A stretch of DNA of 64,000 bases from Heliocidaris tuberculata (Eukaryota; Echinodermata; Echinoidea; Camarodonta; Echinometridae), in contig CM046850.1 in assembly GCA_025618425.1 (NCBI GenBank), positions 2,422,986-2,486,985 on the forward strand, written 5' to 3'. Below are positions 10,740 through 23,000 of this stretch, piece after piece. The translations under genes and the position numbers were made by a program. The notes under the pieces are model-generated. The model ran no database searches. It saw only the letters and a program-made list of their open reading frames with translations, and was not told the DNA's origin. The first letter of the stretch is position 1, and each line of letters opens with the position of its first letter.

Positions 10740-11713
10740 ATGAAGACATCTTCGTCGGTCCTGGTCCTAGGCCTAGCCCTACTCTTGGGCTACCTGTTCT
10801 ATACACCTGTACCAGAGGGCATGGTGGATCAGTGGCAGTACAGATTTATTGCAGCTGGAGCAAAGGCAGCATTACTACTTGTAAGTATGCGCACTCACGT
10901 TGAAATATACACATTCACTATGTTTACAACGGTGTGTGTGTGTGTGTGTGTATTATTCATTATGAAAATCCTGATTCTTATTTATTTTTCTTTCACTTGT
11001 AGATCCGTTTGCTTTGCACTTTGACCAGGGTCCAAAGAATGCTCTATCATTTTACTAGTCTTGATCTCCGAAAACGCTTGTAAATCAACAGATTTTCATG
11101 CTCATTTTAAGAATTGTAGTCTAGATTATCGATCGAATTGACTGCTGTAACTTCAGGCGTTCAAAGATTACGGTCACTGAGTATGAGAGCGAGAGAATGA
11201 AGAGAGGGTGGGTAAAATATGGCGATGATTATAGTGAAAGAGGTCTCATGGAGGGAAATGCTCTGGGATAAGGAGAGTAGAGGAAAGGTTCAAAGAAAGG
11301 GTGAAGACTGATAGAAGGAATCTGTGCAAACGTTGTTAATGCGTTTTAGGCCTACTGAATTGAAATTCACATTAATTTCCTTGTAATGGTCAGTAAAATA
11401 TGGTAATCATATTTTCATAAAAAATTTTGAGACCATAATGGACTTTTTTCCAAAAATGCTTGAACAGGCAACCTTGCGAACTTACGTGCAGCCTGGGGAT
11501 GACGTATACTACCAAACGTTCGGTTTCCTGTTTGAAATGTTGCTTCCCGCTGCGGACTCGCAGGTCCGCGGTTCGAACGTCGAAGCACGATACACCAAGT
11601 TTGATGGGGTGAACGTCCTCGTCTACACACCACTAACAGAGAGAAGAGGCCTTGCTCCTGGGCTCGTCTATTATCATGGAGGGGGTTTCGGATTTGGGTC
11701 TCCAAGTAAGATG

Positions 11714-11747
<34 letters not shown>

Positions 11748-11883
11748 CATTAACCTAAGAGACAAGCAAACAGTTCATTTTATTGATTATAAAAGCGGTG
11801 TGACCGTGGTATAAAATTATCGCAATTTTTAGATAATAATTATTTGGTTTTAATTATTTCTCACCCCCCCCCCCTCTCCCTCT

Positions 11884-11936
<53 letters not shown>

Positions 11937-12446
11937 CTCCACTCCCCTTCCTCTCTCTCTCTCTCTGTCTCCCTCCTTCCCTCAAAATTGCTCCCTCTCT
12001 CTCCCTCTCTCACCCTCTACCTCCAGTTGCCGAGATGAGGAAGTTTGTCTTTGCCGATCAATTGTCAGTAGGGAAAATAAGTCGAAGGCGCTAAAAACGA
12101 ATAAGAGTTTTTACCAAATTTGTCTTGGTAAGTTGTAGTAGAGACCCGATTCTCGAGTTCTTTGTCGTTTTTATTGTTTTTAACTAGTTATCTCGTTTGT
12201 CAGCATATATTTTAATGTTATTAAATCTTCTCTGTGACTTTGCCTTTTTCCGACAGAAAGTACTGGACCGCTTACAAGATACCTCGCTGAACAACTTGAT
12301 ATTGTAGTCATATCTGTCGAGTGAGTATCAAGCTTTCAAGAGCCATTTTAAGAATTCGGATAGAAATTAAACTTTTTCCCCTGTGACCCTCTTCTTCTCA
12401 CTTTCAGCAAATAACGAAACTCGGATGATGTTACGGTCCCCCCCCC

Positions 12447-12491
<45 letters not shown>

Positions 12492-15137
12492 TCTTTGTTT
12501 TCTCTGTACTCAGTAAATGCCCAAATGAATCTATCATCGTGGTTATTTCGTTCCTAATTCATTATAGCATGTTTTTACTAGACAGCGAATAAATAAACAT
12601 ATTTTAGCAGGCAAAGACATTCCAAGCCATAAAGCCAAAAATCATTGTTACCATGATGTTTTAGGAAGTTTATATTGGACTCAAAAAGGTCCCGGGTTCG
12701 AAACCAAGTCGATGCACTAATGCATTAATGCATTAATCCTCATTGCCATGTCCCTCGGATAGGATTTAAAGCCATAGGTCAACTGGATGCCACCGCTGCC
12801 TACTTTGCAATCGGGTAAGAGTAAGCTATCATCCTTCACCACACTTTGGATTAATCACTTTTTTTTTTTAATTAATGTTCGGTTGTTTTTTATTATCTTT
12901 CAAGATATCGTCTTGCTCCTACCCACCCTTTTCCAGCTGCAGTCGAGGACAGCTTCACAGCGACCAAATGGTTTCTCAACCACGCCCACGAATACAGCGT
13001 CGACGCCGACCGCGTTGTCGTCAGCGGTGACAGCGCTGGTGGTTTCCTAACGGCGGTCATCGTCCAGCGCGTCTATGATGACTTATCTCTCCCCGACATC
13101 AAGCTCCAAGTCCTCTTTTATCCTTGGACCCAGTGTTTTGACTTCAACACACCGTCTCATCAGAAATACGAGGACAACTTCGGGGAGATTGGTTTGGTGG
13201 CGAAGCCTCGTATGGCCGAGTTTCTTTCCGCGTATCTTCTTGGGAGGTTTGATAAACCATTCATGAACCAGTTGCAGAAGAATGAACACGTCAGTGCTAC
13301 ATTTAAAGGGAAAGTTCACCCTGAAGATTACTTGAGTTTAAAAAATGCAGAAAAAATAAAGAAAAATATTGGCGAAGGTTTGATGAAAATCGGTCAAATA
13401 ATAAAAGAGTTATGAGTATTTAAAGTTTTGGATTCGTGACGTCACATGCGAGCAGCTGCCCATTGGTCATGTAATAAATATTCCATATATTCGCATTTTT
13501 TTTACGTTCCACGATAAATTAATATTGTTTCTTTTCAGAATCTAGTATTGAATAACATTTCTGACAATATATCAAATGCACATACGAAAATATTCTAAAT
13601 TTTCTGAGAAAACTGTATTTTATGGAATATTTATCACATTACATAATGGAGGAGCTGCTCGCATGTGACGTCACAAAATCAAAACTTCAAAAGTCCATAA
13701 CTCCGTTATTCTTTAACGGATTTTCTCCAAACTTTCGCTAATATTTTTCTTTATTTTTTCTGCATTTTTTAAACTCAAGTAATCTTCGGGGTGAACTTCC
13801 CCTTTAAACATTCAGATCTCTACCGCACAATTCTCGACCATAAGTTAATCCGCCAGCAGCTTAGGATGTCTTCAAGCTCCTTAGGTAGTCAGCAGGAAAC
13901 GTTCAAGGAAGGCAATGAAACGCTTTGGAAAGAGATTAAAGACCGTTTGCTGGACCCAAGATTTGCCCCATTGCTCCGGAAAGATTTCACAGGTATGATT
14001 CACAATGGACATGTACTTTCATAAAACCCAAAAAGAAGGCATAGCTCTGAAAGTCGTTTATTAAAGATTTAACTACGAGTATATGGCAGCACGTATCATA
14101 TAGCAAATTTCGTTTGGCCGGGGAGGAGTATATCGTGCTCCCCTGTGCTTCCCCCACCCCCTCCCCGAACTGCAACCGTTTGTATATTTATCACATGAAT
14201 CGGAAATGCCAGTCCCCTGCCCACTGATTGCTTTATCGGACCATAACCATGCATTTAAAATTTGAATACTGAACAGTGGCGGATCTACGGGGGGGGGGGG
14301 GTTAGGGGGTTTAAACCCCCCCCCCCCCCCTTGGGTTGCTAAGTAAACATTTAATGTGCATAGGAAAACAAAAAAGAGAAAAAATAGAGCATGCAAGTAT
14401 GCTTAAAATCGCAAGCTGGCAATCCTAAAAATGAAAAATCTCCCTACTGTGGGAGGGGGGATATCCCCCCTCCCACACCCTCCCCTCTCGCTCCCTCGCA
14501 ATACCCAGCTCAGCCCCTCAAACCCTCCCCTTGGAAAAAAACTAGATCCGCCCCTGCTGAACATTATCTATTTTATCCAGTAATAAGATATTCATTTCAA
14601 ATTCATTTTGTACTTTATGATCGTGTGCCGATTCGTAATTATAATTTGCGCATGTGCAGATAAAGGTCATTTGTCCGACTGCCGAGTACAATAAACATTT
14701 TGTACGCACTATTTTGATTTTAACCTTTAACATGCTGTCAAACAAGTAGCGCGTTTACTAAATTATGAGCGTGCGCGTACAAAGTGGGGTCATATCAGGG
14801 TCATATGTATACCATGTACTAAGTACGAATTGGCTTGCAAGTAGTTTGACATAAAAATATTTCGTTTTGCTTGTCAGATTTTATTTTTTGTCGAAATCAT
14901 TTTCATTGTAACCATAAAGGTTTGCCTGCTGCTTTCATCGCAACGGCCGACTTGGACAGTCTACGAGATGACGGGATCCTTTACGCCAGACTTCTGGCTG
15001 AGGCAGGTGTGAAGGTTACTTGGAAGAATTACCTAGGAGCGTACCACGGCATAGCGGCTGCGGGACCTATCAAAAACATCCCAACTGGAACGAAGATGGT
15101 GAATGATTCGATCGATTTTATTCGAGACAACGTGTAA
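10740..15137 (+). CDS. AADAC-like serine hydrolase (gene A), interrupted by a MITE
   Basis: Exons are 10740-10880, 11468-11705, 12257-12320, 12905-13992 (containing a 497-bp MITE at 13307-13803 plus one duplicated TTAA) and 14920-15137. With the insertion removed the CDS is 1248 bases, 415 residues. The family hydrolyses acyl esters at the ER lumen side, held by an N-terminal signal anchor, seen here at about residues 5-22 (SSVLVLGLALLLGYLFY). The oxyanion HGGG is at 117-120, nucleophile Ser191 in GDSAGG, Asp356 and His386 in AYHG. The usual GFD before the acid is DLD. As it stands the frame runs into TGA at 13413. The gene is therefore a pseudogene, an insertion allele, or rescued by splicing. 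It has one intron (13993-14919) that the three paralogues lack. ATTAAA at 15189-15194 may serve as poly(A) signal. Confidence 0.85.
11717..12020. repeat. (TA)n and (CT)n microsatellites in gene A intron 2
   Basis: An alternating TA run at about 11717-11746 follows the exon 2 donor closely, and an interrupted (CT)n tract covers about 11875-12020. A further (CT)n tract lies at about 12450-12490 in the next intron. Confidence 0.95.
13307..13803. mobile_element. 497-bp TTAA-flanked MITE inside coding exon 4 of gene A
   Basis: TTAA at 13303-13306 and 13804-13807 flank an element starting AGGGAAAGTTCACCCTGAAG and ending with its inverted copy. Terminal inverted repeats extend about 190 bases at roughly 85 percent identity, including TGACGTCACATGCGAGCAGC in both arms. 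No transposase is encoded. Collapsing the element to one TTAA restores TTT AAA CAT TCA in frame, matching paralogue alignment. Confidence 0.95.
14275..14556. mobile_element. GGCGGATC-type inverted-repeat element in gene A intron
   Basis: It runs from CAGTGGCGGATCTACGGG to AGATCCGCCCCTG with ACTGAA and CTGAA immediately outside, a likely short target duplication. It contains long G and C runs and lies within the extra intron of gene A. Confidence 0.75.
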
Positions 15138-15370
15138 CAAAATTTGCAATAATTCAAAATGTGGCTTCAGAAAAAAAAAAGGATTTTGATTAAATTCCTG
15201 TCTTGCCTGTGGTAAATTGAAAGTGGGAGCACTGTGCTATATGAGGGCAGTCTCTTGACTCTAATACGAGAGGTCCTATAGACTCGATCCTTGCCACTTG
15301 GAACTTACATCCTTGGACAAGGTTTTTTTCTTTTTACCCACAGATTTCCCTTTCGACCCAGGTGTATTAA

Positions 15371-15710
15371 AGGAGAATGAAACCCTGGGGAATATCCATT
15401 TTAATGAAAAGAGAGGATAGAGAAAAGCAATTTTAAAGAAGTTCTACCTACGAAATGAGAAAGTTCTGAAAGTTTGAAAAGTCTCAATTTACTTTCTATA
15501 GCGATCCTCAAATTGGCAATGTTGCTTCAAAATGGCACTTTGAAGCAACATTGAAATTTTTAGGATCGTCATAGAAAGTAAATTGAGACTTTTCAAAATT
15601 TCATAACTTTTTTATTTCGTAACCGATTTTGATGGAACTTTTTTTTTAATTGCTTCTCTCTATCCTCTCTTTTCATGAAAATTGATTTTTCCCCAGGGTT
15701 TCATTCTCCT
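15371..15710. mobile_element. Complete TTAA-flanked MITE, 340 bp
   Basis: It starts AGGAGAATGAAACCCTGGGG and ends with the inverted copy CCCCAGGGTTTCATTCTCCT, flanked by TTAA at 15367-15370 and 15711-15714. The whole element is close to a palindrome centred on GCACTTTGAAGC-like sequence. A half copy is at 2050-2226. Confidence 0.95.
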
Positions 15711-16026
15711 TTAAATGGGTACCTACCAATGCCCCGGTAATAGTAATTGCAGGGCCTGAGAAAGGACAGTATTGATGCTGATGACGTTTCCCTGGGTAAA
15801 TACGATTACTTTGTTATCATTAGTCAAGATTGTTATTATAAACAACAAGGTTTGGGTGGAATTGTAATGAATGTAATAAGATCATATGGTACCATTCTAC
15901 TGAACATACACTATGTCCACCCTCTTCTTACCATTAATCTACTGTTATAAGCTACTGAAATCCTTGCATCTGATTGGCTGAGAGCAAATTTGTCAGTAAG
16001 AATCACTGACAAAACGCTTGATGAAA

Positions 16027-16150
16027 CGCTCCCCCGTTGGGCATGTCTCACTGAGACCTACCTCTACATCATCCGCCTACACGATAAAAAGGGTACTTTT
16101 TCAGCATTAAGCGCGTAACCCAGGTTACGCGTTTAGGGTATAAAAAACAG
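16027..16150. mobile_element. Partial copy of the MITE family seen at 35908-36239
   Basis: Shared stretches are CACTGAGACCT, ATCATCCGC, AAAAAGGGTACTTTTTCAGC and GGTTACGCG plus TTTAGGGTAT, in the inverse order of 36110-36230. Only one arm is recognisable. Confidence 0.7.
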
Positions 16151-16465
16151 CAAAATATATTTCGATTTATGAAAGTGCAATAATTATTAATCATGAATAC
16201 ATCTTACGTACCATTTATTATAAGAAAAATCATTAGATACTACCTATGCAAGGAGTGAAATATTGTAAATACTTTTATTTTATTTTATTTTATTTTATTT
16301 TATTTTATTTTATTTTATTGAATGTTTTCAATCATTCATATTAACATAAAACTGTAGTGCATAACACAAAATAACAATAACAATAACAATGATGTTTTTC
16401 CGTAAAAGATAGGGGCACATAATCAAATATCAATAAGTAAAAAATATGATGCGCAGATGTTGACC

Positions 16466-16765
16466 TAAGTGACAGTAAATTGAAGCTCCTAATGGCGCCA
16501 TCTTTCAACAGGATTTGATAAGTGTCTGTGCCTCTAATTTTCCCATCATGCCCCATTCTAGTTTGTAGAAGCTTAGAATGTATCTGTAGGCAATTTTCCA
16601 CATGTGCAATGTCAAAAATAATAGTTTGAAATATAAAATGTGCCTATTTTCCAAACAGCTGTTTGTCGAAATTCAAAATAAAATGAAATTAATTTTCAAA
16701 TTATAATCTCAATTTGGCGGTTACTGTAAGGTGGTGCTGTTCAAGTTTTGCCAGTTTAATGACAT
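16466..16765. mobile_element. TTAA-family MITE, inverted relative to 47195-47491
   Basis: It shares GGCGCCATCTTT, ATCATGCCCCATTCTAGTTT, TAGAAGCTTAGAATGTA, AATAGTTTGAAATATAAAAT and CCAGTTTAATG with the reverse complement of 47195-47491. Its TTAA flanks are eroded. Confidence 0.8.
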
Positions 16766-17100
16766 TTTAAGTGAAAACAATTGGACATATTTAATAGCAA
16801 AGCTTGTATATTATATGTCCAGAAAATTATATAACTTAATCACGATTGAGTCGTTCAATAATATTGAATTCATAAAACATCATTACGAGAAGCGAATTAT
16901 TGATAAGAAAGAATTGATAAGTGAGTTGAGGTAGAAGGACTAGTGCAAGACGGTGTGGAAACAAAAGAGAATGAAGAGAAGGAGGGTGAAGGAAGGAGGA
17001 AAATGAAAGATGATGAGTGTGTCTGTGTGTGAGAAGAAGGAGGAGAGAAGGCAAGAAAAAGAAGGTGTAAAAAGGGAGTAAAATAGAGAATACAGAAGGA

Positions 17101-17147
<47 letters not shown>

Positions 17148-18949
17148 AGAGGTGGGTCCTGCTCGCTCAGTTTGAATTCATTGCATATAGTTGAAGGAGA
17201 CGTTTTTTCAACTTGCTTTTGAAACAGTTTAGACTTTGGGAGTTGATTATATCGCTGCTAAGTGAGTTCCAGTATTTTGCGCCGTAGAAAGAGACGGTTT
17301 TGTGTGCAAAAATTAATATTGTGTACGAACTTTATCATTATTGATATGTTAAAGCAGGATTCGAGCGCTTTCTTTATTTAAAGATTTTGGACTTTTTTAT
17401 AAACCATTTCAATACCGATATCACTGAATTTATTAAATTAAAGTAATTTATTTTTAATGTGCTTCAGATTTTTTTAATTTTTTTGTTTTTGTTTGTTTAC
17501 TTCCTTTTTTCTACATGAAATAAAATAATGGATTCGTGAGCTGGGGGTACGGTTAATCGTCCTGAAATCAGACTGATGAAATTTGTGCATGGTACAGCGT
17601 AAACTTTATCTTTGAAATCGTTCCTGCTGTCTTGGAGTTGCTTGTTTCAAACTTCTTATGACTTTATCAAAGATGAATACACTTATCTCGTAATCGTGTT
17701 AGCTTGTACAAGCCTCTCGTCTGCATACAAGAAACGACTCGACTGGCGTGAAGACTTGCACGACAGTTGTTTCTTGTATATTCAGACGCAGGGCCGGCGC
17801 CTTGACGAAAGGCTGTAATCTCTTATATGAAAATTGTACAGCCATTCGATTTGTTTGTATTATAACCACTCTATATTATTATGTTTTATGACATCATAGG
17901 ACAGTACTACTGCCTCATGTATCATGTATGATAGTGACGTGACGATGTCTGACGCCGTTTGTATTATATAATTATGTTATAGTATGCAATATGCATTATA
18001 TTATATTATATTATATTACATTACATTATATGCATAAATATGTACAAATTTTCTTTCTTCAAAAGAGAAGAGAACTTAGAAGAAAAGGGAAATTTATAAA
18101 CGCCTTCCGGGGTTTTAAACGCAGCTAGCTACACAGTACTACACGCACACAGAGAATTGGGCACTGGGGCCAACGGAGGTGGGCTATCCTCCGTGTGGTC
18201 AACAGCTGGGGTGAAACCCAGTCTGGCTTGTCAATGGTTGGTGCTGGCAAATGGCCTTCCAGTTGGCAAGTTACCCAGCATCCCAAGGACCTGGTGTGTT
18301 TTGTGTTTCTGGTGAGCGAACTGCACATATTAGCGAACAAGAAACTCGTTGTGGAGAAAATAAAATAACAAAAATCATTAAAAACTTAGAAATTATTACG
18401 TATAATAATTCTATATAAACGTATCTATATAAAACTAGAGTTTAAAAAATTTAAATTAAAAAAAGAAAAAGAAAAATAGGTCTACTCGGCCTACATTATT
18501 ATAAGTGGTGTGTACTATCTAAGAATGTATTACTAACTGCACCATAGGACAAAAGCCCAGAATGTCTGCCACAACTGAATATTTGAAATGTATATGTACC
18601 ATTAATTATTATGTATTTTGTCTTATAATTTGTCTTTTCGGAAGGAGACACACCCAATGACGGGCACCGCACGGCCCTGACCGGTATTGGAGGGGCCTAG
18701 GCTGCGCATGTGCATTAATGTCATGCCAGTTGAGAAGTCTGTTCGATGTACCGAACCGGGCTGGCCAGATAATACATAAAAAAACGGGCAACGGTTTGTG
18801 CCGATAGCCTGTCAAAATGTCTCCCCAAAATTAAAATCGCCAAAAATAACGCAGCGTAGCCTAGCATAAATTATATAAAGCAACAAGAAATTATATTGTA
18901 TATTGGCGTAAATATTCACAATTGAATGACATGCGCCGTTAAAACCAAT

Positions 18950-19120
18950 CCACAACAACAACAGCAGTCACACCGACAAACCGACCCCACACAGACTCCA
19001 AACGGACCGATTCTTGGCCATTGGTGGCAATGTAATATTTGTTCGGTCTGTTGTCGGTCTGGCGTTGGTCTTCTTGGTGTGACTGTGGTATTAGAAAGGC
19101 CATGCATGCCACACTCAAAA
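18950..19120. repeat. Imperfect inverted repeat rich in GGTC/GACC
   Basis: CAGTCACACCGACAAACCGA on the left faces GTTGTCGGTCTGGCGTTGGTC and GGTGTGACTG on the right, a hairpin-like arrangement typical of a small non-autonomous DNA element. Boundaries are uncertain. Confidence 0.4.
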
Positions 19121-19528
19121 ACTTTGTGTGTTGTTGGCCCGGTGAGGATATTCATTTTATCAATAAAATTGTTTCATATATCTAAACACAATTATTAACG
19201 AATCAAATTACATTTGCAGAGGAGTGTCGAACTGATTAAAAATCAGATTATTGACTTCCAATTACAAATCCTGTGTAAATGACTTTGTTTTCAGTCCCAC
19301 CCCCCCCCCTGCCTCGCCGCTCTCAGTACGCCTATGTAACTATGAAAAAGAACATAATTAATTACTTTATTTTTACTGTTTGTTTTGTCTTTTGTTTGTT
19401 TTTTTTTGTTCAGTGATTTTGTTTTTAATTATGTAAATCACTTGTAATTATTGGGATTTCTTTTGATTTTCAAATAAACACATACACACACGTACGTGTC
19501 TACATGCAGTGGAAGGTGCGAGAGCCCC

Positions 19529-19559
<31 letters not shown>

Positions 19560-20018
19560 AAACATCTCTACAAAATAAATGGTCCAGGAAGTATGAATCG
19601 TGGGAAAATGTTTGCATGAGGGCTCCTTATATAATGTACTTTGTAATTATACTTTGTCAGGGGGGGAGGGGTGCTGAAATGAAAGCGGACATTGATCGAC
19701 ACGCGCAAATATTCTTACTGAATGAGAAGCGCCTTTAAACTCAATCAAACAAACCAACAAACGCACAATGACTGTCAGTAGCTTTTTGTGCTGTTGGTAT
19801 AACATGGTCTCTTGAACGTACACAATTGGCTGTACTGCTGTTGTTAATATTATTATCTTATGAATTGGGTAGTGTTTGCTCGCTACGGGAACTGTGATAT
19901 AGTTATCACACAACGGATCGAGGAAGGGTGTACCTTGACAGAAGGCATACTATACTACACATAGACTTATACTACATGTATAGCTCTGCAGATCTCTTAG
20001 GTTTACCAGCGATATAAT

Positions 20019-23000
20019 ATGAAGGCAAGCAGTGTGCTCTTTCTGTTGGTAGCCCTCTTTGGGCTGCTCGCAGCATACCTTCTCTATGAACCTGTACCTG
20101 ATGGCATCACGGAGCCAGCGAAATATAGGTCATTCAGGGCGATTTCAAAACTAATGGAACTCCTGGTAAGTACATACGACTACTCCTGTAACATGCTGGG
20201 TTCTATCACTGAACTCTACACTACATAGTTTAGAGTTCAGTGGGTTTTATGGAAGGCCTTTTTTTTAAAAAAAAACCAATGAGGAGAAGAAGAGAATATT
20301 ATCTTTATATACATAACTATCTTTTGCAAAATATAGGCCGATTAACTTAAATAATTCACATACTATATGATGTATAATTTTAACCTTGTTCTCACGATGA
20401 CTTCTAATCATATAACAAAATCATCTGCACACTGATGATTTCGGCCGAATGTGAACCTCTCGTTAATATAATTATATGTCTGAACATTATATTAAAATGA
20501 TTGTGAACAAATCTAAAAATCTAATTGTTTGATATCGTATCGTAAAATCTCTGAAAACACGATAAAAACTACTTTCGAAAAATAAACTCAAGACAATTTC
20601 AATAGCCCTGTCTATCACACTGAACTCATAGAGTTCAGTGGTCTATCACCTTTAGAAATGTGCGAACATTACAATGGCGTATTACGTAATCCGAACAAGA
20701 TTTCTATGGGCAGTACAGTAGGCCTTTGAAATTGCCCTTGAGTTTATTTTTCGAAAGTAGTTTTTATCGTGTTTGAAGTACGTTTCATTTTATTTGGGAA
20801 ATGGTTTCAAAAATGGTCTGCAAAACTTAATCACTTTTTGGCTTTGTTGGTAATTAAGCCATTATGATGTTTGTTTGTATTCTATATATTGGTATATTAT
20901 AACTGGCTATTTTCTATGGTGACCCTGGAGGAACATCGTAAATAGTGGATATCTTCGCCAATTTTCACGACTAACTCTACGATATCGCACATGTAGTCGC
21001 GAATATCTGCGCCAATATATTCACGACTCGTCGTGAATTTCGTCGTGAATATTTGCGAAGATATTGACGAGTCGCACATTTTATCGTGAATTTATTTCAA
21101 GTACCTAAGCGGTTTATCTCGCGAGCGCGCTGGTTCGCATAGTGCATACTGCATAGTGCATATTGCCGAACTGGTTCTTGACATAAATTCACGATAAAAT
21201 GTGCGACTCGAGAATATCGACGTGAATATCTTCGCTAATATTCAAGACTAAATGTGCGAAGTCGCAAATTTCGTCGCGAATGTGTTCGCCAAATTTCGCG
21301 ATTCGTCGTGAATATTGGCAAAGATATTCGCGATTTATGATGTCCCTTCAGGGCCATCTTAGTGTTCATGTCGGTTGTGGACATCCTAGCTACACTACTT
21401 CCTCCAGCGATTTCCAGAGTTAATGACCATGACTACATCAGCTACGTGCTTGAATTCTATAGGGTATTCATTGCCCATATTTTGTAAATTTGTCGTTCAC
21501 TAGTAGGGGCGGATCCAGGGTTTTGTAAAAGAGGGGCCACAAATTTCAGAAAATTTTCAGACGAGCAAGAAAAAAAAGTAGAATAACACTGACTTCAATA
21601 AATGATTCTAGCAGTCATTCGAAAATAGATCATTCACGGCAAGTTAATTCAAAAGAATTAGCCATTCTAAGATGACAAATACCAATTTTTTATCTGTCTG
21701 ATTTTCGTGAAATTTCAGATTTCAATATCCCACCTTGCTCACCGAGATGAGCCCTTTGCCAGCTACTACGTGAGGCATTTGCGATACCTCGCTGACAGGG
21801 CCTCCCCGAAACCTCAAGCTGAGGTCGAAGGGTCAAATATCAGGTCAAGGGTTATTGACCTGGGTGGGGTCAATGCCAGATTGTACGAGCCAATCAAGAG
21901 GAGTAGTTCTGAACTGATGCCAGCCTTGATCTACATTCACGGAGGAGGGATGTGTATTGGCAGCGTAGGTATGTTCATATCCATCATGGGTGACACGACA
22001 TTTGCTCCCGCGACATTTGCTCCGCCTTCCATATCTCGAAAGGTCAAAGGTTAAGATTAAGGTCATGATTTGGTTTTTTGTTCAGTACAATGTGAAGATT
22101 AGGATTAGGGTTAGTGTTAGGGTTAGGGTTAGGTTCAGGATTAACATGGCAAAGTTAGACCGGAGCAATTGTCACAGGAGCAAATGTCAAAACTTGTTGG
22201 GTTTTTTTTTTTCTCTCTCTCTCCCTCTTGTGCATTCTTAATTTTCCTTTTTCTCCCACCCCCCCCCCCTCTCTCTATCCCTCTCTATCTCACTCAGTTG
22301 TTTTCACCATCCTGATCACAATATATTTCTCTCTGACCCCACCCCTCCCCCCGTCCCTTTGTTTCTCATTTCATGTTCTGTTTTTCATGATTGCTGCTTG
22401 TAATATTTCTACTTATTCACCTATACAAGGTTTAAAGACCCAGAGTAGTGGGTACTCCTATGGGGAATTTGACACCATTCGCCGGTGTTTACCCAATAAC
22501 TGGTGTTGTCAGTCAACCAGAGTGGACTTCAGTTTCAAGACCAACAGGCCTTATATAATGCTCTGCATTTTCCACCGTATCTTACATTTCCCTTACCCGA
22601 AGACTCTGGAGAGACCAGGGGGTATTTTTTGACTGGACAGCGGGTTTGCTGGGTGCGAGACTTGTACATCCATGGATATTTCCCGTGCTTTCCACGAAGT
22701 CTGGTGGCAGCGAATTATGACCCCCTGCACAAGGATATACTGCCTACCATATCCCTTTAATTGTCACTCTCGTCTAGCAATATACAATCATGTCAATAAT
22801 TATATCCATCAATGAAAAGGTATTATGTTAGTAGATGACAGTATTAGGCCTATACCTTTAGGCCCACCTAGTGACCGCAGAATGTAATTAGAGATCTTTA
22901 AAGTGTACGTAACACGTATTATAAGGTCATGAACACTCATCTTCTTTCTTTCTTTCTTTCTTTCTTTCTTTCAGATTTATACGACGGGTTAACACGAAAC

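Larger units (their letters stand above)
15138..20018. other. Intergenic region between genes A and B
   Basis: No gene recognised. Contents: a complete TTAA MITE (15371-15710), part of another MITE family (about 16027-16150), a (TTTTA)n tract (about 16272-16318), a TTAA-family repeat (about 16466-16765), a (GA)n tract (about 17108-17144), TATTATAT runs near 18000, a weak inverted repeat (about 18950-19120) and a C run with CA repeats at 19526-19560. Short open frames here match no family I know. Confidence 0.6.
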
